Positions 34,740-47,405 of a stretch of 64,000 nt of DNA are shown in pieces (the stretch's first letter is position 1; each line of letters begins with the position of its first letter). A program made the translations under genes and the position numbers. The notes under the pieces were generated by a model. The model was given only the letters and a program-made list of their open reading frames with translations. It was not told the origin of the DNA and did not search any database. Source of the DNA: Pomphorhynchus laevis (Eukaryota; Acanthocephala; Palaeacanthocephala; Echinorhynchida; Pomphorhynchidae); assembly GCA_012934845.2 (NCBI GenBank), contig WNNJ02002715.1:1-64000 (forward strand), in the 5' to 3' direction.

Positions 34740-36690
34740 TGTGACCTCACTCCCGTTGTATGAGCGACTGTATAAATGAATGTTGCCTTTTTCAACTCGT
34801 AGAAAAACAAACACGATTCTGTGGAAATCTTCACTGCTTGATGTATGTCTTGCCTCTTCAAATAATCTAATTACGGATATCACACAGGACTGTCCTATTG
34901 GTAAAAGTGATCACGAAGTCATTTTGGGTTGCATACGTGCTGATATCTATTCCACTTTAGTCCTTGAGCCAACACTTAATTCCTTTAAAACAAATTTTGT
35001 TCTAGCAAGCCATATCTTGCAGCAAGTCGTATGACCTTCTCCGTGTTCCTCCACTCTGGAACAACTATGGTGAATCTGCCGCGACACCATCCTGTCAGTG
35101 TATCGACGATCTACTCCACTGCGCGTAGTTTGTTCCTCCCCTGTGAGTAAAAGATGGCTCGATTCTGAAGTACGGTCCGCCATAAATGAGAGGAAAGAGA
35201 CATGGTCAATGTTCCGCAATGTATATATCACTTTTGATGAATTTTAAGTAATCCGGAATAATATGCTCTCATACCCATAATAAACGGAGATTGTGTGAAA
35301 TGAGTACTATTCGATTCATTCGCACCGACACTTGCCGCTTCTATTTATACGTTCGACGTTCCTTAACGTCTCGATGTCAGTTTTCTGTCTTAACCGATCA
35401 CAACGATCATACAACGATTGATCGAAAATGTTTTCCGAACATATTTGCTACACACTTTGGTGGTGTCTTCTCCGATACAATTGCTGATCCAATGATTTCC
35501 TCCGTACAGCACCCACTAGTGTCATGCTCACAAATACATCATCAAATAGTCAGCCCTGACTTTGTAAATAATGATTTACAGAACCTAAAATCTACTAATT
35601 CGGCGGGGCCAGACTTATGGCTTACGAGCAGGTCACTCCACCACAATCAATCTCCTGTTGGCTCGTGAAAGATGGTTTTCTTTGAAATCTGAGGATGTAG
35701 ATATTGACATTATTTTTGTCGACTTCTCCAAAGCGTTCGACACTGTATATCGTGAGATAAGATTATCTCACGATAATCTTATCCGAACTCTTCAAAATTA
35801 CTCGTTCGATTCATGGTTAATAAACTGGCATGCGGATTACCTTCATAACAGAAGGTTCTATGCTTGTCATGATGGACGTCTCTCTTCAACAATTTCGATG
35901 ACTTGTGGTGTTACACAAGGCTCTGTTCTCTCACCCCCTCTTGTTCACGCTGCAAGTAAATGAGTTTCCAAATGTAATTCATTCGCCATCTCTGATGTAA
36001 GCTGACGACTTAAAAATATGGAACCAAATTACGTCATTATTGAATATGGCTCTGTTCAGTCTGACCTCATAGGATCCACTCATGGGCAAATCCTCATGGG
36101 GTCATATTGAACATATGATCAATATGCATATTGATCATATGCATATTGGCCAATGTTTTCCCGATACACAATGCTATATTGGAAGAGTTATGATCCAGAA
36201 AGTCAAAACGTTCACTGACTTGGGTGTGGTAATAACATCCGACCTGAAGACCGCCAATCGTTGCATCCCGAACAAGCCGCCAGCTTGGCGTACTACTGCG
36301 TGTTTTCCAGAGCGTTTCTTGACCTCTTTTCCTTACGATATTCAACAGTTAAATCTGGCCTATTTTGACATATGTATCTCCTGGAGCATATCCTACTACA
36401 AAAACGTGATCGTAGAGCTCTCGAAAAGCTTTTAAGATGGGGTTCCAAACGTGTCCGTGGGCTATTCGCTGTTCCCTATGCAGAGCGTATGCATAAATTG
36501 GGAATCCAGATAATCGAGTACAGCCGTATGGAAATCGACTTAACGATGGCTTACAACATATTTTCGTCAGGTGGTCATCAATGCACCGATGTTCTATATG
36601 CGCTGACCCGACTCAGCGCATATATGATGCCAGACTCCTTCTTGCATCATAAAATTATCACTTCATTCAACTTTTAGTCTCTCTGGCATA
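34740..36690 (+). mobile_element. CR1-type LINE, old and degenerate (LINE-E)
   Basis: Endonuclease end (SSLLDVCLASSNNLITDITQ then GKSDHEVI), RT motif A (FVDFSKAFDTV), motif B (CGVTQGSVLSPP), a relic of motif C ('gctgacgactta'), KTFTDLGVVITSDLK, and the LINE C-terminal region. Frames change many times, and there are small internal duplications (35750-35775, 36105-36140). Confidence 0.75.
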
Positions 36691-36699
36691 ATTTTAACT

Positions 36700-38450
36700 C
36701 AATCCTTGCTCGCTCCTCTTCGTCTTGTAACATCAATCCCTATTATTATTCATAATTTCTCCAGACCAAAGTATCCACGATGCTCTCTCACACCCCGTAT
36801 CCATCCCGTCCCCACCTCGCCTCATCCTCCCGAAACTCTTTCATCCTTTCCTTGTCGCACTTGCCGAAGACTTATCTGCCCTCATTTCATTGCCAAAAAT
36901 ACCTCACCTACCAATCCCATGCCTACCCCCATACTTAAATCCCTATGATCATCAATATCCCATTTCCTCACCACCTTGTTTAACTCGTCCATCCGCAATC
37001 GTATCATCCGTTTACACTGGAAATCCGGCGCCGTTCGTACCCTCCTTAAGAAACAATTGCAAGACCCCTCACTTCCTTCAAGCTATCGCCCCATTTCAAT
37101 CCTCCATACTCTTTCCAAGCTCATAGAGCGTCTAATCTTAATACATGTCAACGTTTATATATCTTCATCTAATTTGTAGTCTCCTTTCCAATCTGTATTC
37201 CGCTCTAATCACTCCATAGAAATCGCATGCATGAAAGTTTACAACGACCTACTCATTTCTCGTGACAACGCTATATATATGGTTACCATCTCCCTCGACC
37301 TCTCATCCGCCTTCGACATCGTCGACCACTCCATCCTACTTCTCGCCTTCGTTATGATTACGTATTTTCTTCCTCCTCCGTAGCATGATTTGCTTCATAG
37401 CTATCCGACCGTTCTTCTCGAGTCTGTTCAAATTCATCATCCTCTCATCCCATCCCAATTTTCTGTGAGGTCCCACAATGTTCAGTCCTAGGACCCCTGC
37501 TTTTATCTCTTCTACTTGGCGATCACTCTTCGTTTATCAAACCTTACTCCTTTGATGTCATGCAAATACGCCAATGATATCATCATTTATAATCATGCAC
37601 CCGCTCATCGCATACAGGATATCGGCATTTCTGCCTCCAACTGCCTTTTTTCTATCTATAAACGTCTCTCCCATATTCATCTCGTTCTAAACCCCGACAA
37701 GTCCAAAATAATGTGGATCCTCCCATGTAAACCAAACATATCTCCTCCCCTGTATCTTTTGCATCATCAATCATCCCCGTAGTTCACAATCTCACTTTCT
37801 ATGATTCCATTACGATGATCACCTTTCTCTTGAACCCTTTGTCCGCGACAAGGTCCGCTCGTTAAACTTAATTTTCAGTGACATCCGCCGCATCTGCCCC
37901 CTTCCTGTATGTCTCTTCTTTCATCGCTTCTTTCCCTAAAATCGATTACTGCCTCAGCCTTTTCGCCAATTCTCCGAAATATATCATCCTACCCCTACAA
38001 CGCATCATCAACTCCGCCGTTCGAGTGCTCATAAGTTTTCGTCGCTTTGACCACACATCCACATATCTTGCTCAACTCTACTGGTCTACCAACACATATC
38101 ATACAACTCCGCCTTCTCGTAACTTTTCATCTTATCGCTGTCGGCTCCCCACCGTTCATCCACCTTCATTTCTTAGACGACACTCGCCCCACCTCTCTAC
38201 AGCTGCGTTCCCGTAATTCCATCTTACTCTACGTTCCCAATTACTCTGACAACTACGGTCTCCGATCCTTCCTCGTCGCCGCCCCACTCGCCTGAAATAA
38301 GCTCCCATTCGACGTCCGCCGCGCTCCCCCGTTTATTACATTAAAATGCCGCCTCCGTACCCGCCTCCTCGAAATATGATTTAGATTTTTTTGATTTATA
38401 TTGCTGTGGTCATGTAAGCGTGCGCCGGCATGCATTTGCCACGTAAAACT
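36700..38450 (+). mobile_element. L2-like LINE fragment (copy F)
   Basis: RT region in several frames: HWKSGAVRTLLKK, SYRPISILHTLSKLIERL, SLDLSSAFDIVDHSILL, a degenerate YANDIIIY box, NPDKSKIMW, then KIDYCLSLFANSP and PLQRIINSAVRVL. The C-terminal stretch FKCRLRTRLLE and a 3' tail ('gtaagcgtgcgccggcatgc') follow. It is C-rich on the plus strand, unlike the CR1-type copies. A paralog lies at 50.15-51.69 kb. Confidence 0.75.
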
Positions 38451-38456
38451 TAATCG

Positions 38457-39190
38457 CTTGTTTTAATTCCCTCTTATGATTCAGATTACGAGTAGTTCTG
38501 TTTTTCGAGCTTTAAACACTGTACTTACTCGTAAATAAATTAATGTTTTCCCCCACTATGTTTATGACTCCTCATAGGGAAAACATAGTGATTTATTTAC
38601 GAGTACACCATTGAGTGCCCCAGGACAGGTGTAACAATAAATTATATTTTATATATTTGTACACTTGAAAGTGTCTATGTAAAACAGCATTTCTATAAAA
38701 AGGAATTTAGTGCCTGATGCATGATTAAACTGCAATACGCACTACCATGCGCAGAGCTTATGTTAAATTCTCTCTGATGATTCAGATTAAGGGTAGTTCT
38801 GCTTTTCGAGCTTTAAACACTGTTTAAGCGTGTGTTAAGGTGCCTATTATGATTATTACAGTACCGGTAATGATGATCACCGTTAAAGGGAAACGCGTCT
38901 ATCGTTGTGAAATTTGCCGTCACACATAGGATGACTGTGCATACGTAGCTACTATGAATATTGCGAGAATAATTTGGTTCTATTTCTTGTCTGATGAAGA
39001 TATATAGAATGCTGGCTGGTGTTTATGCCTCCTCATGGGGAAAATAGTGATCTATTTACGAGTACACCAGTGAGTGTCCCAGGGCAGGTGTAACAACAAA
39101 TTATATTTTATATATTTATACACTTGAAAGTGTCCCTGTTAAACAGCTTTTCTATCAAAAGGAATTTAGTGCCTGATGCATGGTTAAACT
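38457..39190 (+). repeat. ~460 bp tandem repeat (about 1.6 units), hammerhead-bearing
   Basis: 'ccaggacaggtgtaacaata' at 38619 and 'ccagggcaggtgtaacaaca' at 39077 mark units about 458 bp apart. The first partial unit has an internal deletion that removes the ribozyme region. Same family as 48120-48605. Confidence 0.75.
38863..38905 (+). ncRNA. Decayed minimal-helix-III hammerhead
   Basis: The core reads ATGATGA for CTGATGA and stem II is weak, but GAAAC-GC-GTC and a helix I of about 5 bp (ccggta / tatcgt) remain. Predicted inactive. Confidence 0.55.
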
Positions 39191-39800
39191 GAAATACGAA
39201 CTGTTATTTTTGATTACTTCTAATCGAACTTATGTTATTATCTGCATCTTTCTACATTTACTAAATGCGTATCACCTCCATAAATCTTTGTTCATTCGAC
39301 TTTCTTCTTCTCCGTGCTCCGTTATTAACCCTAAACTGTGGCCGCCGTTCCCTTTTTTATTGCCGTCCCTCTACTCTGGAATAAACTTAATTCTACCATC
39401 CACTCAATCGCCTCATTTTTATCCTTCAAACACAGTCTTTACTCTATTTTGTTCCTTAATAATTTATTCAATAATTCACGCTGTTTTAAACTCTGCCACA
39501 CTCCCACACATCAACATCAACCTATTGACATTAATCATACTTTTGTTTTTTTGTTATTTTTTATTTTTTATTCATCGTAAAATAATAATCAAACTTACTG
39601 AAACTTAATTCTACACTAAAATTGTTTTGGTCATATATCCAGGAAAAATTACTGATAAGCTGCCTCCGTTATCCTCTGAAAAGCAGAATAAACTGCCTTC
39701 CTTTATAAGCTCAGCCATTCTTTCCATCCTTCAGGCACAGTCTCGGCTCTTTTTTGTTAACATTCTTTTAAGCTCTTCCACACATCAACATCAACGATAA
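39191..39800 (+). mobile_element. L2-like LINE 3' ends (two adjoining pieces)
   Basis: AVPLLWNKLNSTIHSIASFL then SFKHSLYS (39338-39440) is the LINE C-terminal 'VPLLWN.LP..I......F..FK..L' pattern. A second, shorter match begins near 39650 ('ttcaggcacagtctcggctc'). Confidence 0.6.
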
Positions 39801-39936
39801 TGTTATAAAAGTGTGAAATTGTAATTTACTTGACTTCAGTGTGGATGTATATCCACAATAGACATTAATAAACCTGAAGTATTTAAATTACATCTAACTG
39901 AATCAAATCCACAATATGTATAAATTAAATACCCAG

Positions 39937-40104
39937 ATGACAAAGAATATAACATTATCAGTGAAATGTCTTACAAGCTCACCATTCCCTAGTTTAGATA
40001 AAGCTGTCAGTCCAAAAGATGATAATAAAATGACTAATAAGAATGAAATTGAACACGTCGAGTATATTGAAACGGACAATACATATAACTGCATGTATAA
40101 CAAG
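39937..40104 (+). CDS. Candidate host exon, unidentified
   Basis: 56 codons from an ATG directly after an acceptor-like AAATACCCAG to a good donor AACAAG/GTAAAT; phase 0 at both ends. Protein MTKNITLSVKCLTSSPFPSL...NKNEIEHVEYIETDNTYN is hydrophilic and not from any mobile element recognised here. It could belong to the same plus-strand gene as 63055-63870, but no link can be shown. Confidence 0.35.
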
Positions 40105-42950
40105 GTAAATGGACTTATAAGTATCAATGAATCGAGTGATGTAAGAGATTATTTGATGGTAATCATGTTAAAAACAAACGAATATTCTTACTGTATTTTA
40201 CTTAATATTCTTACTTTTTCAACATATTACACCTGGTTAATTCCTTTCTTGTAGGTTATTGATTTGAGTAACGTCGTTCTTATTATCACTGCTTATTTTA
40301 TTACTACATTTCTATGCTAGCAAAATGTAAGCTGGCTGCTATTTTGAACAAAAGTGGATAAATACTTAAAAAATCGCTCGAATACGTTTATATTCTCTCA
40401 GATAAAAGTTTCATCTATTACATGCCAAAGCCGAATTCAGACAGTCAAAAAAGAAAACAAAAAACAAATAGTCAATTAACGGATCTGTGAATATCGTAAT
40501 AAATAGGATAGTTCAGCAGAGGTGCTAAATGGCGGCATTGTTCATTAGAAAAAATATCACAAGAAAATTATTTGTAAATATAATGGCTGATTATATTTGC
40601 TATATTTTAATAGAAATAGTATATAATACAAAAATAGTATATAATTTTTCAAAATGGTTCAAGACAGCTTAATACCCGTTCGACTTCCTTCAAAACTTTT
40701 GTCTTATCTAAGCATCCAATAGTTACTACATGTGGACAAGTAGATCGATAGCTATCGACCATTGTTGTTATTTATCTAAAATATAAGATTTGAGTTTTAC
40801 AATAAAAAACAATGCGATTATTAATCTTATTATTACAATACTATTTTCATTGTTGATTTTTAAAACCAGGTAAGATTTCGCAAAGGTTACAATCTACATA
40901 CCATAGCAGGTTAGAGCTGCATATCCTAGCCCTATATTCATACTTACAACGGTGTTCCATTGTCCATAGATGCTGCTTTCACAAGCCTAAATACGATGTT
41001 GCATATCAGTGTACTTATGGACTTAATGTATTTGAATAATGATCGTAAGTAGATAAGTCTTGAAAGCTGTATAAAAAGTACTGTAGTTTTTAGACAGCCC
41101 CTTGGCTCAGGTTGTCACAAACACAACAGGGCAAAATTTTTCGTTTTTTACACATATCCTTTCATAACTTCCACTGCTGATTATATATAAAATGATTCTA
41201 GGGTTTGACAGGTGAGTATGGCGGGGCAAATTAGTTGAAAATGCATTCTGCGTTCGATACACGGGATATCTTTCACTGTACTTTGATAATTCCCACTGCT
41301 AATTATATATAAAATGATTCTAGAGTTTGACAAATAAGTATGACGGAGCAAGTTGATTAAAAATAACATCGTGAATTACTCAAGTCATCTCTTTAAAGAA
41401 GACATTACAAACCACGTCTAATAGTGATTTCACGTCTTTAAACTTGTTCAAGTATCAAACGACAATTTATAAATTACTGCCTGTACAACCGTCTTCACGA
41501 TTACTGTTCTACACACGATAAACATTCTGTTTGCAAGTAGATAGCAAAGTATTTTAAAACGGATCGCTGGAAAGAAACCACGTGACAAGATGGAACAGGA
41601 GGTAATTTTTGGTTCTGTGGATGTACTGTTGGTTCTGTTGAGGATATTTACAAAGTAAATGTCCTGATAAAGAATCTTAATGTTCCCATTGTTGGAAAAT
41701 TGAACATTGGCGACGAGTGTACAAATTTAAACAGTTGAATACTGAAGCATATATGTCCCCATCTCTATGCCCCATCAGTAAAACCAACATCGATAATGCT
41801 CCGGCCTTGAAGACATACTTCGCTACGTATTATTATCTGAAAAATGTGGCAGTATCAATTGAATTTGTCGGTCGACATTTAGATGCTATTATTGATACTG
41901 CCCAATTCTAAAACGTGTCATCCACGCTTTAGATGAACGTACACCTGCGACAATATATTCAGTCGTTACATGTGATGATTGTACTGGATGTACTCTACAT
42001 CATAAGTTGGTTTAATAAAGCCGATTCGTGTAAGGTTCAGCGTTTGAGTGTAATTTTAAAGGTTTTTCTCTAACGTTTCTTACCCCCATTTAATCGTGCA
42101 GTTTTAATATATCAGTTCGCTACCCTGGATCTTCCAAAGCTGTTAAGGCAGCACGGGTTTTATCGTTTAATATCATTAAAACCTAAAATTATTAATAGCA
42201 TAAATTGTTACCAGTAAGCTACATTTATCCTTGAAATTAAAACTAGAGAGGACATTCGCTTTCTTTGTGTAAATTAATTAGTGTTTCATTCTATAAGTGA
42301 CAGATAATGTTGTTGAGCGTAGCAAAATTAGGGCAAAATTCGTTATTAGGCACACTTTCACATTCTTAAAGATTCTGGATATGAATCGAAGTAAAGTTTT
42401 ATTGTTATCAATCTAAAAGCTATAAAGGCTGATGTCCTATAAAATATAATAGAAACTATCAAAAACTATTAATTACTGTTAGTATTACGTAATCTATTTT
42501 GACTACTTAAATCGAAATTTAGAAAGTCATAAATGTATTTAAGCATATAAATATTATTCTTGTGAATGATACACATTTAGCAATAAAGTCAGTATCGCTA
42601 AAAATGAAACAATCAATTATAAATGAGTGCAGATTTCGACTTGTGAGCATCTGTAAACATAATTTAAGACAGGTCTACCAGCGTATGTGAGCGAATCTTA
42701 TGTACAAAATCTAAAATCAGCATAGCTTGTATTATAATCAGTGTTTAATAATTGCAATCAGTGTTTTTGACTTGGTGATTTATATTTATATTTCATGGTG
42801 ATTTATAACAATTTATTAATTAACTCAATCCGAGAAATTTTTATAAAGTCATAAATGTTTTACTAGTATCACATTATAATTATATATTATACTGTATTCA
42901 TTCTAATGGGTCCTAGACAACGGTCTCTGTATATCATATATATATGAATT
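40105..42950. other. Region without a supported gene
   Basis: Contains a tandem duplication of about 120 bp (41165-41370, 'ctgctgattatatataaaat' / 'ctgctaattatatataaaat') and a moderately GC-rich stretch (41580-42030). The latter has a 64-codon frame ending ALKTYFATYYYLKNVAVSIE then FVGRHLDAIIDTAQF, followed by 'aataaa' at about 42014. It looks protein-like but was not recognised. Confidence 0.4.
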
Positions 42951-43003
42951 TGTCTTATATTTGGTTATATATATAAGAATTTGTCTTATATTTGGATATA
43001 TTA

Positions 43004-43205
43004 AGTTCTATACAAGGTGTTAATAAAATATACTCTCCATCTGCATCCGTTGCTCGAGGATGTAATTCTTGAAGACGTGTGAGCACTGTTTTGCCGTCCA
43101 AACCTTCTCTTTTCCGTTCACACCTTCTCGACACCTGATTCACAGTCTTGTTTTGTTGTTTGTGGTCATGTAAGCGTGCACTGGCACGCATTTGCCACGT
43201 TAAAA
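43004..43205 (+). mobile_element. L2-like LINE 3' tail fragment
   Basis: 'tgtggtcatgtaagcgtgca' and 'gcacgcatttgccacgt' match the 3' tails of copies F (38405) and G (51630). The upstream 150 bp is not recognised. Confidence 0.5.
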
Positions 43206-43842
43206 TAAATCCTTTTTTTAAACTATCAATCAAAAAAGTATTGATTATTGAAGTTCTTACAGTAAAAATTTTCTTGATTACAACATCTTACAAATCAACG
43301 ACAAATCACTCGAATCAACGACATTTTTGTGAACAGACAATGAAATCGGTGAAAACTCGCAAAAAACAGACATACGATGGCTACGTTCAGTTGGAAGTTG
43401 GATGCGACAAGCAGGGATGCGATGTTTGGACACTCTTAAAGGTGAAAAAATTGACGTTGCGAGATACGAAAGTAAACATTTTATTTATGGTTATTGCGTG
43501 TGTAACGACGCACGATTGGATAAAACTGAACCTGTCGAGGATAAAGGCGATGAGTCGGCGCCAGCTCTTCATGTTATTGCACAGCGTCAAGAAAGGATCT
43601 CCCACTGCAATTCACAACAGCGTCAAGAAATTGTTATTGCACAGCGTCAAGAAAGGATCTCCCACTGCAATTCATAACAGCATCCACCAGCATTTGATCA
43701 GACTTTTCAAACTTCACCTGAAAAATGTGTAGATCTGGACAAGAACACTCTGAGCTACGAAAAGAAAACACCTGATTTCACAAATTCGTTTGTATCTGTA
43801 ACATCATGTAGCGGACCTCCGAGTTCTTTACAATCAGCTGAC

Positions 43843-44430
43843 TTGCGACTTAAATCTACAAATTCTTACTCCAATTCAGTATTCCTAAACAACTCATTAA
43901 CTGCCCCTATTCGCCGGACTTATGATAGATCACAGTGTCTAATCATAGCTAATATAAGGGAATCATCTGCCACTAACAACCATTTACGTGTACAGCATGA
44001 CGTCAAAGCTGTACAATCCTTCTTCTCTGAGCTATTACACACCTGTTCCCCTACTGAGCTGCAGCAATTCAGAGTTCTCCATCTTTATAGACTGGGGAAA
44101 ATAATATCAGATAACAGTCCACGCCTTCTAAAGGTCATATTAGCAACGCCCGATATGTGTACATTAGCTTTAAAATACGGTTATCATCTTGCAGGTACTG
44201 GATTGATCCTTCGTAGAGATCTTTCGATCGAGGACATAACTCGACTGAAACAAGCAAAGAGCGAACTTAGTAACAGAGTAGCTAACGGCGAAAGTAACCT
44301 CACCGTCATAAATTTTCGTGTTGTGCGACGCAGGACTTCAACTCGTTTCTGGATTCGTTCCATTAGCAACGGTGGAAACATCGGGGAGCTGCGAAGTCTT
44401 TGTGTCGCAACGAAACTACCCAAGAAGTGA
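43843..44430 (+). CDS. LINE-A ORF1 C-terminal domain
   Basis: 195 codons; contains SQCLIIANIRES, FRVLHLYRLGK, RLLKVILATP, LILRRDLSIEDITRLKQAKS and GESNLTVINFRVV, a domain shared with LINE-B and LINE-D ORF1. It probably binds the element's RNA. The PHD-like finger is upstream, in other frames. Confidence 0.7.
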   Translation: MRLKSTNSYSNSVFLNNSLTAPIRRTYDRSQCLIIANIRESSATNNHLRVQHDVKAVQSFFSELLHTCSPTELQQFRVLHLYRLGKIISDNSPRLLKVILATPDMCTLALKYGYHLAGTGLILRRDLSIEDITRLKQAKSELSNRVANGESNLTVINFRVVRRRTSTRFWIRSISNGGNIGELRSLCVATKLPKK

Positions 44431-45859
44431 CAGTAAATGTCGAAAAGAGATACGAGTATTCCGACCCAGTACACTCCACACATGCCTTCCGGGTCTTATA
44501 TTCGAATGTCTTAAGTCTCATCAATAAAATGGACGAAGTTCTCAATCTGGTTAACAGCACCTCATTTGAAATACTTGTTTTACAGAGTCGTGGTTAAAAC
44601 CACACATCATAGATTCAGAAATTTCCATCAATGGGTACGCCATAATCCGAGCAGATCGGCAAATTTGTCGTGGTGGCGGAGTGATCATATATGCTAGAGA
44701 AGTTCTTACAACTCGTGTTATGTCAATTGAGTGCGATGAATCAAGTCTTTGTGAATACGCTTGGGTTTCTGTAACAGACCATAAAAACATATTTTTCTCT
44801 CTAGGTGTCTTCTATCGCCCCCCATTCGCTCCAACCCGGTCGATTATATCCTCAATAACTGAAAATACATTCAATAGTTAAAAAGTTATTTTATTAGGAG
44901 ACTTTAACATGCCGCGAATTGATTGGATAGATTACGTTCCTCTTCCTGGATGTGATCCCGAATCATTACTGCTTTTAAACACGATAAATGATCTACATTT
45001 AGTCCAACATGTTCACAGGGATACTCGTCACAGGGGTAATAACTCCTCAATTCTTGACCTCTGCTTTTGAGTGAAACGTATCTGATAAGAAACGTCAAAT
45101 ACGGACCTCCGCTAGGATCAAGCGATCACTCTACCATCTCAATAGAATTTAACGCACTCGGACCATATGTCGAAACGGTTAAAACGTCGAATCCTTTTAA
45201 GATCGACTATGATGTCGTGCGCAGTATAATTTCCTGTATGTATTGGCCCGACCCATCGAAAGCAGGCATTCAAGAAGCTTGGGATCACTTTAAGACCACA
45301 TTACATTGTGTTCTCAACTATTTTGCTCCGATACGTCAGAATCGTACACGAAAACTACATCCGAAATGGTTAGATGCGGAATTGCTTGCTCTAATCAAAC
45401 ACCGTGATAGATGTTTCCATGCGTACAAAAAAGGGGAACTTTCTTTTGAACACTACCGTCATTGCAGGAATACGGTTTCTATTCTGAAAAAAAAAACAGA
45501 AAAAACGCAGTTTCATCTCAAATATATGCCGCTCCACTCATAACAATCCTTGGGTGGCTTTCAAAAGCATACTTACAGTCCTATACACTCGACAGATTGT
45601 TCATACGTAGTGGCCGACAATGGATCAATCTTGACCTCCCCAACTAATGTAGCTGCCCATTTTATGGACTATTTCGCTATCAAAGAAGATAGAGTGTCGA
45701 TCCCCGATGGTATAATTCAAACTAAACACAATGTACTTATACCTAGAGTAGTCATCTAACATTGAATTTAGCGATGAAGAGGTACTGTACGAGCTACTTA
45801 AATTACCCCGCAACGCCGCGTCAGGTCCTGACCATATACCTCCAATACTCTTAAAGGAA

Positions 45860-47257
45860 TTGGCCCATGCAATATACGCTCCCTTAGCTTCTATTTTTAG
45901 AAGTTCACTAAACACAGGTTATCTACCATCTGATTGGACTAAGGCTATTGTACGTCCAATTTTCAAGAAAGGGGATAAATCCCAGGTTTCCAACTACCGT
46001 CCCATCAGTCTCACATCTGTAGCTTGTAAGGTATTAGAAAAATTGATTCTTCGTCACCTTAGCGCTTTCGTTGAAGCTAACAATCGCCTCAGCCCCAGTC
46101 AGCATGGATTTAGGCCAAATCGCTCAACGGTAACGAACCTTGTAAAAGCGAGAGCAAGCTGGGTGGATTCGACGAGGAGTGGTACCAAAGTAGATGTGAT
46201 ATTTATAGACTTATCGAAAGCATTCGATAGAGTTATTCCAAATTTGCTAGTAAACAAATTATCTAACATTGGTGTACGGGGCTCTTTGTTACGCTGGATT
46301 CAATCATTCGTAAGCAACCGCTCGTTTGCAGTACGCATAAGCCATTATCTTTCTGGTTACTCAATGATGACGACAGGCGTCCCGCAGGGATCGGCCATTA
46401 GTCCGACTCTCTTTAATATATATGTAAATGATATTACAAACAACTTGACGTCGGAATGTGTTACCTACGCAGATGATATTAAGGTTTGGAGGCGAATCAT
46501 TGATGATTCCGATGTTAGCGCTCTTCAAAAAGACCTGGATTCCATAAATAAATGGTGTATATCTAATGGGCTGATGATAAATGCGACTAAATGTAGACAT
46601 ATGCGAATCGGCTCCCCAGACATTCGTTGCTCTTATAAAATTGGAAACATGTCGATTGATTCTACAGATAAAATCGATGATTTAGGGGTATCTACGCTTA
46701 ATACGCTCGATATGAGCGCTCACGTAAATAAAGTTTCGGCCAATTGCCGTCGTACTATTGACATCATTAAGCGATCTTTTGGATCACTAGTGGCATGTAG
46801 TTTCAGAATAATATACAAGGCCCTCATCGAATCTCGAATGCTATACGCATCTCCCGCAGCGTATCCACATCTGTGCAAGAACATTGTGGCTTACGAATCA
46901 ATTCTCCGGTCGGCTACCCGTCTTGTTCCCACTGTCAAAGACCTGCCGTTTGACCAGAAGTTAGAAATCCTAGGTGTTTCAACGGTTTGTGAAAGTTTGG
47001 TAAAAGCTGATCTTATGCTGGTATGGAGGGCAATTTTATCGCCCACTCATCCCCTCAACTTCATGTTTTGCCTACGCAACTCCGAGAAATTACGTGGACA
47101 TCGACTAACGCTCAAACATCGTAGAAAAGTCCATCGACACTATCAGGATATCAGAGATCGAGTAATAAACAGTTGGAACAGACTCCCGTCATCTGCAATT
47201 GAATGCCGGAACATCCGAGAATTTCGGCGTGCGCTGAACAGTGTATCGCTCTCATAG
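45860..47257 (+). CDS. LINE-A reverse transcriptase, intact 465-codon part of ORF2
   Basis: Copies the LINE RNA at a nick in target DNA. RT motifs in order: NYRPISLTSVACKVLEKL, QHGFRPNRST, DVIFIDLSKAFDRV (motif A), TTGVPQGSAISPTLFNIYVN (motif B), VTYADDIKVW (motif C, catalytic YADD), LMINATKCRHM, and the C-terminal domain ending WNRLPSSAIECRNIREFRRA. The endonuclease half upstream is in other frames, so the full ORF2 cannot be made. Confidence 0.9.
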   Translation: MAHAIYAPLASIFRSSLNTGYLPSDWTKAIVRPIFKKGDKSQVSNYRPISLTSVACKVLEKLILRHLSAFVEANNRLSPSQHGFRPNRSTVTNLVKARASWVDSTRSGTKVDVIFIDLSKAFDRVIPNLLVNKLSNIGVRGSLLRWIQSFVSNRSFAVRISHYLSGYSMMTTGVPQGSAISPTLFNIYVNDITNNLTSECVTYADDIKVWRRIIDDSDVSALQKDLDSINKWCISNGLMINATKCRHMRIGSPDIRCSYKIGNMSIDSTDKIDDLGVSTLNTLDMSAHVNKVSANCRRTIDIIKRSFGSLVACSFRIIYKALIESRMLYASPAAYPHLCKNIVAYESILRSATRLVPTVKDLPFDQKLEILGVSTVCESLVKADLMLVWRAILSPTHPLNFMFCLRNSEKLRGHRLTLKHRRKVHRHYQDIRDRVINSWNRLPSSAIECRNIREFRRALNSVSLS

Positions 47258-47353
47258 GAAGTCGAACCTGATTTGCATTTTTTTGTTTTACTGACATTGT
47301 ACTTTTTTACATTGAGATCCAGCCAAACGAGCCACCGCTCATCGGCTGTTGTA

Positions 47354-47402
<49 letters not shown>

Positions 47403-47405
<3 letters not shown>

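Larger units (their letters stand above)
43206..47402 (+). mobile_element. CR1-type LINE, full length but interrupted (LINE-A)
   Basis: ORF1 from ATG 43340: a PHD-like finger (CDKQGCDVW, then C..C in a shifted frame), a 60 bp in-frame tandem duplication (43574-43693), and the ORF1 C-terminal domain (43843-44430). ORF2 endonuclease lies about 44450-45540 (GDFNMPRIDW, SDHSTISIEF) in several frames. The RT, 45860-47257, is intact. The 3' end has 'gatccagccaaacgagccac' and a (TA)n run (47353-47402). Confidence 0.88.

Noticed and set aside
34658-35231. Several overlapping frames on the minus strand
   Set aside because: They are antisense shadows of the degenerate LINE-E.
36706-37126. Pro/Ser-rich frames at 36.7-37.1 kb as a host gene
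   Set aside because: They are frames of the C-rich L2-like LINE; the same sequence recurs at 50.2 kb.
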